Shown: positions 46,476 through 59,754 of the stretch, piece after piece
Numbering within the stretch: the first letter of the stretch is position 1
Layout of the letters: every line of letters starts with the position of its first letter
Assembly (NCBI RefSeq): GCF_000687475.1
Contig: NC_057318.1
Coordinates: forward strand, 496,001-560,000
Length of the DNA stretch: 64,000 nt
Origin: Ustilaginoidea virens
Lineage: Eukaryota > Ascomycota > Sordariomycetes > Hypocreales > Clavicipitaceae
Direction: 5' to 3'
Notes under the pieces: generated by a model
What the model saw: the letters and a program-made list of their open reading frames with translations, nothing else
What the model was told of the DNA's origin: nothing
Databases searched by the model: none
Made by a program: the position numbers and the translations under genes

Positions 46476-49400
46476 TTAGATATTAACCGGCCTCTTTACC
46501 TATTCTTCCATACGTATAATAGCCCTATTTTGGTCGACGAAGGTCTTAAGGGCTTTGTTAGGCGTTCCCTTAGTTATTATGTTGGCGAGATTGTTATTCC
46601 TATTAATCTAACGGATCTTATATATCTCCTAGCGCTCGTATGACTGTCGTAGGGCTATAATATCTATTATAAGCCTCTTTTCCTTAGTAGTACCTAGCTT
46701 GATAAGGCATTCGTATAATGAAAACGAATCCGTATATATAATAGTAAGGATCTTCGGTAATCCCAGCCTATTGGTAATTATATTAAGGGTCGTGCCTATC
46801 GCGTATGTAATATCGACCCCTTGCACTATACTATATAGTTCCGAAGCGAGTGCGCTGTGCGTTATACGCTTACTCTTTGTAGAGCTGTAAGTAATAATGT
46901 TACTAGTTAGCTGGAAGGCGTTATTTGCAGTATCTGCCTCATTCCCTAGCATAATGATATAGCCAATCTGGGAGCTTAAATCTTTATTGTTGGCAAAGGA
47001 TCCGTCAATAAATATAAAGAGTTTGGTTGTAGTAAGGGCTAGATTGATGTACCGCAAGCTACAATCCTGGTTATCGCGTTGCCATTAAAGGCGCTTATTT
47101 AACCTCGCGATATCGTTAGGGTCAGGCTGTTGGTGCTATACTGCGATAGATAGGTTAAAAGACGCTTCGGGTTGATAGACTGTAGCTATATAAGCGCTAC
47201 AAGCATATTATTCGATATAATTATGCTGGGCTGTAGGCGCATTCTTATCGATGGTTGTGATCTTCTTATTTTGACCTTTCTGGCATAATGTTATTGTGCC
47301 ATCGGTAGTGGCTATTAGTATACACCCGTTGAATATTAGGGGCACGGTTGGCGATAGCCTCGTCTTAGGCTTGGCGTTGAAGCCTGCCTTAGTAAGCTCT
47401 AATTCCTCTAGTTAGAAGAAGGTATTATTATTTAGTCCGAGGGTATTATCAGTCTGCATACCTACGATACCGAAGCATGTGCTAGTATTGTTGGTATCGC
47501 TAGTGCGGTCAGGAACGTTAGTATAGTTAGTATCGCTAGTATGGTTAGGAACGTCAGTATGGTTAGTATCGCTAGTATAGTTAGGAACGTCAGTATCGTC
47601 ATTAGCGGCGGATATTAACAAATAGGGGTTATAGGTTAAAGTAGTTATGCCTAACTTCTCACGATGGTGCCGGAAGTACGTCGCCTACTAGTGGGTGCCT
47701 GCTTTAGCTATTCTGTATAGTGGCTTTACTACTTCTATAATTGTATTATCGGGGTATTAATGCGCTATCTGCTTAGGTAGCTTGGCGATAATCGATCTGT
47801 TGAGGGTAGTGGATGACTGCACGTAAGCCTATATGATGTTATATATCTAAAGGAATAGGCCGTAAGAATGTTATAGTGATAGAGCTATTAATATTAGTAG
47901 CTTTTGACTCGCCTGTTGAATTATAGGGGATTGAGTTAATATTAATTGCTTCTTATTATCACTATAACCTTGTATTATAAGCCTAGACTTCTCATATAGT
48001 ATATCTATGCCTTTGCCCTTAATCTCTCGTACTATATATGAGTTAAAGAGGTATTAGGCGCTATATTTGCCGATATTAAAGGTAATAAATCGGAATATAT
48101 CGCGGGCCTGTAATACTTCTACCTTTATATGGTTAGACTATTCGAAGGGGGCTCCTAGGGTTGTTATCTTCCCTTCCTAGCGTAATTAACTAGTAAGCTA
48201 TAGGTTAGCTTGCTCTTTTACGGTTAGGAAAGAGATATTAATAACGGTATTGGAAGCGATAGCATTGACGAAAGCCTCTTCTTGGTCTTTATTGATTATA
48301 ACGTCAGATGCCACCCTTGCTAGTGATAGTGATATTGGCCGTAACGCCGGTATCCTGGCTGGGTTAGGGGTTAGCGACGATATTGCGGCTAGAGGTGCGG
48401 CTGCAGCTGGGATCCTGACTTTTAGCCTGCCGGGGCGGGCCGGGCCTTCGTCATAAACGATATTTTCGGGATCGTCGGTAGTAGGATTACTATTAAGGTC
48501 GTGGTTATAAGGTTTGATGACTGTTAACCGGAACTTAATGGGGCTATATAGCATTTATATAATGCAGGTCTCACTATTAAGGCTGATTAGCCGGTATAGC
48601 CTATGCCAGCCACCTTTCTCTCGCTATACCTATACATCGGATTATAGGGGTAGTCGGTGGATAGGCTATATATCGGGGCCGTTCTATTAGTTAAGGGTAT
48701 TATGGACCTGACGCCTTACGAGATATTTCCTAGCTTCGTTAGTAGCCTTTTGTAATATTAAGGCGCGTTATAATACTAATAAGCTGGGGGGTGAATCATC
48801 TGTAAGTCGAGGATATGCTCTAAAGACCAATAATATAGGCACTAGACCGTTAGGTCTAGCGGAATTATTAACAGCCTTTACAGCAAGCTATAATTTCTGT
48901 TCCTTTATTATTAGGTCGCCTACTTCGTTATTAATAATTGTATAGGCTCTACGTAAGGGGGCATAATATCTCTCGACCTTGCCAATACTATTATGGGCTT
49001 CTATAGGAATTTTATCTATATTGATAGATAAAAGCCGGGCATTATAATGGAATTTAGCGGAAGCGAAATTTAGACTGGTATTATAGACTATCCAATCCGG
49101 TAGGCTAAGGTAAGTATTAATCCAGTATTTTTTGAGGGCATTCTAAACGTCTTGGGCTTTCTATTTTTATGGATCAAGGAATCTAGCTGCCTGGAAGCTT
49201 ATCGCGGCATCTATAATATATAATATCGGCCGATTATCAATATAAAGGATATCGACGATAATTTCGTAGTTGAATTGGCTAGTATTATTATCCTTAAGTG
49301 TGAATTTAAATCGGCTAGGTGCTTTTGCGTTTATTTGGCATTAATAGTATATATGGGTGATGCTTTCGATAATACTACGGTTAATATTATTATAACTAGC

Positions 49401-52364
49401 CCGCTGAAGCAATTTGGTAAGCCTATTAATAGAAGGGTGCCCGAATCGATAATATAGTTAATGGATCTCTTATAACGATAGATAGAAGGCTGCAGTATCT
49501 ATGGCATTAAGAGTCTACTATGGATGTCCCTATTTCCTGATAATTGGAACCTTAGTATCCCCTTGGATTAATAGGTTATTAATATTATTAAGCTTTATAC
49601 CTATCCTATTTATATCTGTAATAGAATAAAGGAAGGGGGTACCACTATTAAAGATATGAAAGGGGATATTGCCAAATATCGTTAGGATATTTAGTATACC
49701 AGAAGATATAGTAGAGCCTACGCTAAAGTTTACTGTGTGCTTCTTATTAGTCGTTTCGATAGTTAGGGTCTTTATTAATCGCATTAGGGCCTTTGCTTGA
49801 CCTAGGCCTGCTATTAATAGGCCTAAAGCGCTAATATCCGGTAGGATTCCGCAGAAGGTATGGTTATTATAGTATTCTTCTTCTAGAAAGGCAGAATTAT
49901 AGTCCGGTAGTAGTGAGGGCATTCGGAAGGGGTTAATCTATAAAAAGGCGTATCGGCACGATTTATCTTATAGGGCTTATAATATCTCGATAGATAACAT
50001 TAGTGACGGGTCGTTACCAGGGGCTAGGAAATACTAAGTGGCTGTAATTTGCGGTGTGGTAGCATTCTCTGCATCCTATTATGTATCCCCTGCTATTATT
50101 ACTTCGATATTACCGATAATATCGTTAAGGTTAGCCTTTGTGTCTTCTTCTTTGAGGCCTTAGGGCCCGGGCTCTTTGTATTCTTGTAAGAAAATATGGA
50201 ATTTCTTATTATTAGGGGTAGTATGGTGGGATCGGTTCTTTATCTATTGGTCCTTTGATTCTTATTGCTCTTTGGTAGAGTGGTTAGATAACTAATATCC
50301 TGATTTATTGCAAATAAAGCATCTTCTTTAACGGGGCCTAGTTGGAAAGGCGCGATTCTATTGTTGCCGTTGATACTACTATTATGAGCTGAATCGGCGT
50401 TAAGGGCATTAGTGCCGATCGTTGGATTGACTATATCTATAGTCTATGAATAATACCATATTATTATCAATAATATTATCAGTATCGTAATATTGTTATT
50501 AAAGGAAATAATGCTATTGATTTGTATGAATTGACTTGTAGATAGAAAGGGATCGCTGTAGGTTAGCGGCGAGACCTTTAAATATAGGGGTATGACGATA
50601 TAGGGCCTGGCTATACTTAGGGGTATCCCTTACAGCATTAAGCACTTATCGGTGAAGCTCTGTATTAGCTATAAAGGGGGGAAAAAGACTACGATATAGG
50701 CGTTGAAGTTCCTCTAATAGGATATTAAGGCATTTTAGTTTTGATTTATCGGGATGTTTCGCGATAGTTGACTAGAGCGTTGTTCTGTTCTAATGGTGCA
50801 AATAGAATTGCTCTGTGCTCTTATTTTTGAAATAGCTTTTGACTTTATAGATTATATCGTTAAAAGTAAGGGTATTACGAATGCATTCGATATTATTAAA
50901 GTAATATATCTTAGTATCGCCGATGAGTATAATTTGGAAGGCTTTGGCGAATGTATTATCGGGTAATCCTAGTAGGCGGTATTTACTCTTGAAAGAGATG
51001 ACTTTTGGTATAATAAAGTCATCTATTTTGCTGCTATATCTATCCTCTATACAATAGCTATATAAGAGGTTAGATATCTTCTTTGATATATTATTAAACC
51101 TGGTTTGGGAATGATCTTCTTAGCTAAACCCGGCCTCTATATAGGCTTTCTGGGTATAGTCTTTTTGAGGGTATTCTAAAGGGTATTTTAGAATAGCTTG
51201 TCGGTAGCCTTGCGGTAGGCTGGCGGGAGCTCTGGCTAGGTTATCCTATAACCTAGGTCGGTCTGGGTTTACCGGTCCTCCTGTTAAGACGGTCTATTTA
51301 TCGGCCTAAGTAGGCCGATATTAACGGGAAGGGCTAGGTGCCGTGCCTATTTTTAGCATTATTGGATAAGGCGTTTAGGCCTAATATCTAGTATTACGGG
51401 CGGTATTAGCGGCGTTAGCTCGGAAGGTATTATTATCGGGGTCCTCTATGGAAGGAAGCATATTATCGGGGCCTGTAACCCGAGCTCTATTGGGTATGCT
51501 ATGACCTTAAGGGGTATTGATATAGCCGCCTCGGCTAGCCCGGCTAGGGGTATAACCCCTAGGGTATAGTATTTGATCGGTCGGGCTATAATCTTCGGTT
51601 GTTGTATGTTGTTGATGGCGGGAGCTTTCCCCTGTTTCGAATAGCGGCCTATTGTAAATAGGCGTCTTCCCTTTTAGTTGTTAGGACCGGCCCTTTTCTT
51701 CTTTAATAGGGGCGTGAGGCTTTTTCGATATAGAAGGGGGGATAATGGGTTATTATGATTGTGATCGTGCTACCCTTAGTATTGTGAAGTCCTTTATTAT
51801 TGAAGCTCGTAAAGATCTTCTTGAGGGCCTTATTGTGGTAGGTGCTTGTAATGAATTCCGTGAGCTTGTAACTTCCTCGTCGAAATTGCCGATAGATATT
51901 AATGCTTTCCTATGAGGGTTAAGTCGTAACCGGAATATCTTACGGCCTAGCTGACGGTCGATCTCTTCTTAAGGCCATTTAGGGTTCTGTTGTTATTGAA
52001 GGCATTCTATTAAGGTAGGTATTGTGATAGAGCCTAATGCTCCGATATATACGCCGTGATCTTGTAGGTATGTGCGGAATTCGCGTAGGAATGGAGGATT
52101 AATATGGTTGAATAGTTATTTATCCTATTCACTATAGTCTTCGTGGAATAGTTCCTATAGGTCGTCGTTAATGATATAATCCTTCTTATAGGTATAGATC
52201 AAGAAGGCTAGGCGGTTATGTAATGCCATAGTAGTGGCATTAGGGGTAATTAGCTCTATCGCAGTAGCCTAATTGTTATTAAGTAAGGGGGCAAATCGCT
52301 GTAACCTTTTGGGTAGTGCCGGTTGTGATATTAATGATCGTAATTATGCTATAGTGTTGAGAGG
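46476..52364 (-). pseudogene. C3 gag-pol polyprotein gene
   Basis: The frame runs from about 52364 (first clear homology; ATG at 52229 is not shared by C1) to a stop at 46476, about 1960 codons without net frameshift. Order: gag with FQIILIG..YYFNNI (about 50900); protease open at 49530-49922 (MPSLLPDYNSAFLEEEYYNN, site PDISALGL, so mutated). Then come GAG-pre-integrase and integrase, a linker (48198-48554) and RT. The RT motif VKPLYG falls near 47700, followed by a linker of TSDTNHTDVPN repeats (47412-47621) and the catalytic GIVGMQTDNT (Asp to Asn). RNase H (46629-47057, FIFIDGSFANNKDLSSQIGY) completes it. In this branch QTDD stands where other copia elements have YVDD; that is family knowledge, seen here in mutated form. 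Confidence 0.88.
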
Positions 52365-52821
52365 AGGGTTTGAGAGGGGGGGGGATGTATTATAAGGAGC
52401 GCAATATTCACTCTTGTAAGGAGTGCAAGATCGGCCTTTACCGGTAAAGGTAAAGGAAAGAAAAGAAGGGGTTAATTAGTAAAATAACCGTTTAACGGAA
52501 TGGGTTATATTGCTTCCTATAGTTAGTAGGGTGACCGTTTAACGGAATGGGTTAGCCGCCTCCTATATATACTGAGGGTATCTTTAAAGATTGTGATAGT
52601 CAGTATGTTTTCTTCCTTCGTGATAGATGAAGGTGGAAGAGGTCTATATCGTTCTTCTAATTAGTTGGTAGCGTAACCGTTTAATGGAATGGGTTATTTG
52701 CCTTTCTGATTAGCACGATTTGCAATAGAAATCGTCTCTTCGAGAGTAATCTTGCTGATCTGTGATGCACCGTTCTTTGCGGGATATAATCCTATGAGTG
52801 GTGGTTATCACCACTGATTAG
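52365..52821 (-). promoter_or_regulatory. C3 leader with repeated palindromic motifs
   Basis: Mirror of the C1 leader. AACCGTTTAACGGAATGGGTT-type motifs occur three times (near 52485, 52533 and 52675), and a TTGTAAGGAGTGCAAG-type motif lies near 52415. Keeping three copies in two elements of different age and orientation argues for a function in expression or RNA structure. Confidence 0.6.
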
Positions 52822-53160
52822 TGTTGATATAAACTCGGGGTACCCAGTTATATGTAGGGTTGCGCGTGTGGTATTATGTACCGTGAGGTCACTAAGTAAA
52901 GGATTTGATTGCTTTACTAATGACTGAATATCTAAAAAGGAAAGAAAGGAAGCAAAAGAGGGTAATTACACGATGTGGCCTTTTGTGCGTGCCGTGGTCA
53001 CGTGCATCGGCGCAGTCGGGCCGGGCTGCCCGCGTGCCCTACCGGGCTCAGGGGTAAAGGGGCAAAAGTGGCCAAAGTGGCCATATCGTGCGCAACGGGT
53101 ATGCGCGGCACATCCGTCGCAATGTGCCCAATTGGGCACCTTGCGACAGCGATTCCGACA
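52822..53160 (-). repeat. C3 5' LTR
   Basis: 339 bp, TGTTGATATAAACTCG to CGATTCCGACA on the + strand. Followed by the second AAGAT. Confidence 0.93.
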
Positions 53161-53165
53161 AAGAT

Positions 53166-55073
53166 TGTGATAAGTAGACCGAGGAGCTATTTAGCTATAT
53201 CAATAAACGGCTCCTACGGGAATTCCGAATAATACTATAGGAACGAGGGGTATACGTTAGAAGCATAGGGTCATCAACAGTTAAGACCCTTACCTACTGC
53301 CTCCAATAAGAGAATATGCCTAAATAGCCTTAAGAAGAAATAGATCTCTAATTTGTATATAAGACCTTTATCTCTCGGTTAAACCTAGATAGGGAATAAT
53401 TAGTCCCTACTGCTTTTACTGAACGGGAGATGCAAATGAACTAGGATACCCCCTCTATTATAAGCTTAAGGAATTCACTTCCTGCTATAATTGTTCGAAT
53501 ACCCTTATAGATACTATTATAAATACCCTTATGAATACCCTCGCGATTACCCTTGCGAAGACCTTTATAAGCCCCTTCGACCCCTAGGGACTTTATAATA
53601 CCAACGGCACAATAACCCCTTATCCCTCTATCTATATTAAAGAAAGCCCCTATTCCTATTAATACTAAAGAAGAAAGGGGCCGGCCGCTATAATAGAAAG
53701 GGAAAGCGCCTATTTATAGGCCGCTATTTAAGATAGGGGAAAGCTCCCGATAATAGTAATATTCAACGGACGATGACTATAGCCCGACCGACTAAATACT
53801 TCATCCTAGGGGTTATACCCCTAGCCGAGCTAGCCGAAGCGGCTATCCTAATACCCCTCGGAATTATAATATGCCTATAAGGACCAGAGGTCAGGTTATA
53901 GGCCCTAATAATGTGCTTTAATTAATAGAGAGCGCCGACAGTAATACCCTTAAAGTTGCTAGCGATACCCTCCAAGCCACCAATATCAATATTCCCCGAT
54001 ATACCGCTACTAGCGGCACCGGGCAAGCCCCTAATATTGATAAAACAGCTGCCCCTAATGCCAGATATCACGAATCATAGTATCGCAGCTACAACCTATA
54101 GGCCCGGATGCCTTAACCACCGGCTCTAATGCCTTACCTAATAATACTAAAGATAGGCACGGCACCAGACCCCTCCCGGCACTATCGGCCTACCTAGGCT
54201 GATGAACGGACCGTCTTAATAGGAGGACCGGTAAACCTAGACTAACCCGGGTTATAGGATAACCTAGCTAGAGATCCCGCCAGCCTACCATAAGGCTACC
54301 GATAAGCCGTTCCGGAATACCCTTTAGAATACTACTAAGAAGATTATACCTAAAGAGCCTATATAGAGGCTGGGTTTAATAATATTTCGAAGAAGATATC
54401 TAACCTCTTATGTAGCTATCGTATAGAGGATAGATATAGCGGTAAAATAGATAACTTCTTTATACTAAAGGTAGTATCCTTTAAGAGTAAGTGCCGCCTT
54501 CTAGGATTGCCCGATTATATACTTATAAAAGCCTTTCAAATCATACTAATCGGCAATGCTAAGACGTATTACTTTAATAATATTAAACGCATTTGTAATA
54601 CCCTCACTTTCGACGATATAATACGCAAAGTCAAAAGCCATTTTAAGAATAAGAGCATAGAGCAATTCTATTTACACTATTGGAATAGAATAACGCTTTA
54701 ATTAACTATCGCGAAATATCCTAATAAGTTAAAGCTTAAATGCCTTAATATCCTACTAGAGGAACTTCAATGCCTATATTATAGTCTTTTTCCCCCCTTT
54801 ATAGCTAATATAGAGCTTCATCGATAAGTACTTAACGCTATCAGGGATACCCCTAAGTATAGCCAGGCCATATATTATTATGCCTCTATATTCGAAGGTC
54901 TCGCCGCTGATCTATAGCGATCCCTTTCTATCTATAAGACTACCTATATGACTTAACAGCATCAATTCCTTTAATAATAATAGCAGCCTTAGTAACATCA
55001 GGATATTAAAGATGCTGACATTGATGATAATATAGCGTTATTTACAGATTGTAGATATAGTTAATCCTATAAC
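53166..55073 (+). pseudogene. C2 gag, central and C-terminal part
   Basis: Continues C2 gag after C3 with LLREFRIILQERGVYV near 53205-53255, homologous to C1 at 35050. A Pro/Arg/Leu-rich stretch follows, and then the conserved gag domain, open at 54507-54701 (IILIGNAKTYYFNNIKRICN). It is cut at 55073 by TRIM2. The frame across TRIM2 and into the protease at 56255 is continuous once 566 bp (element plus duplication) are removed. Confidence 0.82.
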
Positions 55074-55634
55074 TGTCAAGGATTCGGGCTACGCCCGTAT
55101 TATGCTAAGGGCAAGCTCGAGTATGCGCGCAGCATAGTGCCAAGGGGATATAGGTATCAATTGTACCAAGTATGGTAACTTGGTACAATACGTACTCTTT
55201 TGGCCGTATGGTTAAGAGAGTAGGTTTTTACCTAGCGATGTGCGCAGACACCCGCTTAGGGCCCAATTGGGCCACATCGTTACATTTGTACCAAGTTACC
55301 CAAGGTCACAGGTTCGAATCCCGCATACGGTGCGCGGGCTCTTCATCTGGGCTTACAGAGGACGTGCTACTAGCCTCTGGGGGGTGCGTGGTATCATATG
55401 GCCGGCTGCGGAGAGGGGAGCTATATCAAGGATTCGGGCTACGCCCGTATCATGCTAAGGGCAAGCTCGAGTATGCGCGCAGCATAGTGCCAAGGGGATA
55501 TAGGTGTCAATTGTACCAAGTATGGTAACTTGGTACAATACGTACTCTTTTGGCCGTATGGTCAAGAGAGTAGGTTTTTACCTAGCGATGTGCGCAGACA
55601 CCCGCTTAGGGCCCAATTGGGCCATATCGTTACA
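55074..55634 (+). mobile_element. TRIM2: 561-bp terminal-repeat retrotransposon in miniature
   Basis: Two 211-bp direct repeats (55074-55284 and 55424-55634) flank a 139-bp internal part; target duplication ATAAC (55069-55073 and 55635-55639). The repeats differ at about five positions, all transitions. The self-complementary pair recurs: GGTAACTTGGTACAA at 55174-55188 in the LTR and its exact complement at 55286-55300 just after it. A tRNA-like sequence is split over the LTR edge. GCCGTAT (55203-55209) can pair as a 7-bp acceptor stem with ATACGGT (55325-55331), and between them lie an A-box-like TGGTTAAGAGAG and a B box GGTTCGAATCC (55311-55321). In TRIM1 this acceptor pairing is absent. 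The purine tract GGAGAGGGGAG precedes the 3' repeat. Confidence 0.88.
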
Positions 55635-55639
55635 ATAAC

Positions 55640-58600
55640 CGGTATTAACGCCCCTAACGATATAGACCCCCTTAATGGCAATAATAGAATCGCGCCTTTC
55701 TAGCTAGGCCCTATTAAAGAAAATGCTTTATTTGCAATAAATTAGGATATTAGTTATCTAACTATACTAATAAAGAGCAATAAGAATTAAAGGCACAATG
55801 GCTAAAGAACCGCTCCAACCGGACCGCTCTTAATAATAAGAAATTCCGCATTTTCCTATAGGAATATAAAAGGACCGCCGACTAAGCCCTTAAAGATGCT
55901 GATTTTAATAATATTATTGAAGATATTAAAGTCATAATGGCAGGGGTTATATATTAGGATATAGAGGATGCTATTGCACTACAATTTATAGCCACTTAGT
56001 ATTTCTTAGCCCTTATGCAAATAGAACCGCCACCTTCTTCATCTATCGAGATATTATAAGCCTTATAAGATAAATTATGCCGATATGCCTTCTTATAAAT
56101 TGACCCCTTCCGAATACCCTTACTAGACTGTAATTCTGCCTTTCTAGAAGAAGAATACTATAGTAACTATACCTTCCGCGGAATCCTACCGGATACTAGC
56201 GCCTCTAGCCTATCCACAGCAAGCATAGGTTAAGCAAGAGCCCTAATAAGATTAATGAAATCTTTAACGATTGAGTTAATAGATATACAGCATACCATTA
56301 ATTTCGGAGCAGGTTCTGCCATATCTTCTAGTATATTAAATATCCCGATGATATTCGGTAATATCCCCTTCCACGTTCTTAATAGTAGCACCCCCTTTCT
56401 CTATTCTATTATAGATATAGATAGGATAGGCGTAAAGCTGGATAATATTAATAACTTGCTTATTAAAGGGGATATTAAGGTTCCAATTATTAGGAAATAG
56501 GGATATCTATAGTGGACTCTTAATACTATAGATACTGCTGCCTTCTACCTCTTATTATAGGAAATCTATTAGCTTTATTGTCGATTCGGGTACCCCTCCA
56601 TCAATAGGCTCTCCAAATTGCTTTAATAGGCTAGTTATAATAATATTGACTATAATATCATCGAAAGCATCACCTATATATACTATTAATACTAGATAAA
56701 TATAAAGGCACCTAACCGGTTTAAATTCACCCTTAAGGATAACGATATTAGCTAATTCAACTACGAAATTATCGTCGATATCCTTTATATTAACAATCGG
56801 CCGGTATTATATATTATAGATACTATAATAAGCTTTTAGGCAGTTAGGTTCCTCGATCTATAAAGATAAAAGGCCCAAGATATTTAGAATACCCTTAAGG
56901 AATACTAGATCGATACTTACCTTAGCCCGCCGGATTAGATAATTCACGATGCTAGACCTAACTTTGCCTCTGCCGAATTCCGCTATAATGCCCGGCTTCT
57001 ATCTATCAATATAGATAAAATTCCTATAGAAGCCCATAATAGTATTAGTAAAGTCGAAAGATATTATGCCCCATTACGCCGAGCCTATACTATTATTAAT
57101 AACGAAGTAGGCGACCTAATAATAAAGGAATAGAAATTATAGCTCGCTATAAAAGCTATTAATAATTCCGCTAGACCTAACGGTCTAGTGCCTATGTTAT
57201 TAGTCTTTAGAGCGTATCCTCGACTTATAGATAACTCACCCCTTAGCCTATTAGTATTATAATATGCCTTAATATTACGAAAGGCTACTAACGAAGCTAG
57301 GAAATGCCTCGCTAAGCGATAAGTTCGCAATACCCTTGCCTAATAGAATGGCCCGAATATATAGCCTATCTACCGACTACCCCTATAGTCCGATGTATGG
57401 GTATAGAGAGAAAAGGGTGGATAGTACGGGCTATACCGGCTAATCAGCCTTAAAGGTAAGACCTATATCGTGTAGATGCTATATAGCCCCGTTAAGTTCT
57501 AGTTAACGGTCGTCAAACCCTATAATTACGACCCCAATATAGATAATCCTGAAGATATCGTCTATACTAAAGGCCCGGCCTGTCCCGGTAGGATAGAAGT
57601 CAGGATACCGGCTATAGCCGCACCTCTAGCCGCGACGATACCTATAGCCGCGATATTATTATCGCCAACCCCTAACCCAGCCAGGGTACCGGCGTTATAG
57701 CTAGTATTACTATTACTAGCAAGGGTGGTATCCGACATTATAATCAATAAGGACTAAGAAGAGGCTCTTGTTAATACTATCGCTTTTAGTACCATTATTA
57801 ATGCCTCTTTCCTTACCGCGAAAGAGCAAGCCAACCTGTAGCTTACTAGTTAATTACGCTGGGAAGGAAAGATTATAACCCTAGGAGACCCCTTCGAATA
57901 GTCTAACTATACAGAGGTAGAAGCGTTATAGGCCTGCAATATATTCCGACTTATTACCTTTGATATCGGTAAATATAGAGCCCAGCGTCTATTTAACTTA
58001 CATATAGTACGAGAGATTAAGGGTAAAGGTATAGATATACCGTATAAGAAATTACGACTCATCATACAAGGTTATAGTAATAATAAAAAGCAATTGATAT
58101 TGACTTAGTCCCCTATAATCCAACGGGCTAATTAACGGTTACTTATATTATTAGCCCTATTACTATAACGCTCTCACGGCTTATTCCTTTAGATATATGA
58201 TATCATATAGGCTTATATGCAGTTATTAACTACCCTTAATCGGTCGATTATCGCTAAATTACCTAAGCAAATAGCTCACTAGTACCCTAATAATACTATT
58301 ATGGAAGTGGTGAAGCCACTATACGGAATAGCTGAGGCAGGCACCCACTAGTGGGCGATATACTTCCGGCACTATCGCGAGAAGTTAGGTATGACTATAT
58401 TAACCTATGACCCCTATTTGCTGATATCTACTAATATTACCGACCGTACTAGCGATACTATATGCTTTAGTATCGTAGGTATACAGACTGATAATACCCT
58501 TAGCCTGAGTAACGATACCTTTTTCTAATGGGAAGAATTAAAGCTTACTAAGGCAGGCTTTAATGCTAAGCCTAAAACGAAGCTATTACTAACCATGCCC

Positions 58601-59461
58601 CTGATATTCAATGGGTGTATACTGACGGCTAATACTAACGGTATAATATTGCGCTAGAAAGGTTAAAGTAAGAAGATCGCGACTATCGATAAAAATACGC
58701 CTACGGCCTAGCGTAATTATATCGAATAATGCGCTTGCGGTGCTTATGTAGCTACGGTCTGCTAGCCTAAAGTGTCTTTCGACCTATCTATCGCGGCATA
58801 GCATTAATAGCCTGACCCTAAGGATATCGCAAGGTTAAATAAGCGCCTTTAATAGCAGCGCGATAACCAAAATCGTGGCTTATAGTATATCAATTTGGCC
58901 CTTACCACAGCTAAGATCTTTATATTTATTGACGGATCCTTTGCCAATAATAAAGATTTAAGCTCCCAGATTGGTTATATAATTGTGCTAGGGAATAAGG
59001 CAGATACTGCGAATAACGCCTTCCAGCTAACCGGTAATATTATTACTTACAGCTCTATAAAGAGCAAGCGGGTAATGTATAGTGCACTCGCTTCGGAGCT
59101 GTATAGTATGGTGTAAGGGGTCGATATCGTATATACGATAGGCACGACCCTTAATATAATTACCAGTAGGCTAGGATTGCCGAAGATCCCTACAATTATA
59201 TGTACGGATTCGTTTTCGCTATACGAATGCCTTATTAAGCTGGGTACTACTAAGGAAAAGAGGCTTATAATAGATATTATAGCCCTGCGATAGTTATACG
59301 AGCGCCGGGAGATTTATAAGATCCGTTAGATCAATAGGAATGATAATCTTACCGACGTAATGACTAAGGGAACGCCTAATAAAGCCCTTAAGACCTTTAT
59401 CGACTGAAATCAAGCTATTATACGTGTGGAAGGGTGGGTAAAGAGGCCGGTTAATATCTGA
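55640..59461 (+). pseudogene. C2 protease, integrase, reverse transcriptase and RNase H
   Basis: 1274 codons in one frame to TGA at 59459-59461, a stop shared by C1, C2 and C4 and therefore the family's own. Protease: PDTSAS near 56200 and an open stretch 56255-56500. GAG-pre-integrase and integrase: about 56540-57350. A linker holds an Ala/Pro/Ile-rich part (57600-57740). RT has MEVVKPLYGIAEAGTH near 58300 and SIVGIQTDNT near 58470 (Asp to Asn). RNase H is open at 58895-59116 (FIDGSFANNKDLSSQIGY). Short Asn/Thr/Asp-rich insertions before the RT catalytic box vary between C1, C2 and C3. It is followed by a 293-bp 3' region. Confidence 0.87.
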
Positions 59462-59754
59462 CTGCGTTTGGAAGGTATTAGTGATATAATAGGTGGCAAG
59501 TGTGTGGATTTTCCTATATTTAATATTGTGTTCAATGCGGCCGTTTTTCCTATGTTTACTGCCGCCCCTTTTTGCCCCTTTGTTTTAGCTACGATATTCA
59601 ATATACCGGCTATACGGTATGATGCCGGCCGCGCGGCGCAATAGTATTATCGGCGGCACAACCTACCGAGACCGCGCCGCACTTTTCTTTCTATATGTGC
59701 GCCTTATATCCTAGCGATTCCGATATTTGCTTCTATAAAAAGAGAAGCTGCTAG
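59462..59754 (+). other. C2 3' untranslated region
   Basis: It contains GCCGCGCGGC at about 59628. It also contains AGCGATTCCGATA (59713-59725), which is the near-perfect inverse of the first 13 bases of the LTR at 59755. Between them GCTTCT..AGAAGC can form an inner stem around AAAAAGAG, the only purine run near the LTR. Confidence 0.65.

Larger units (their letters stand above)
45851..53160 (-). mobile_element. C3: full-length family C copia retrotransposon
   Basis: 7310 bp, minus strand, LTRs 339 bp (45851-46189 and 52822-53160), target duplication AAGAT (45846-45850 and 53161-53165). It has no nested insert, so it serves as the reference for family C. It lies in the gag gene of C2. Confidence 0.95.

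Noticed and set aside
47483..47610. Minisatellite independent of the elements
   Set aside because: It lies in register inside the C3 pol frame and is translated as part of the linker.
55203..55331. A working tRNA gene
   Set aside because: The two halves are separated by the LTR end and there is no proper anticodon arm; TRIM1 lacks the acceptor pairing. Treated as a tRNA-like relic.
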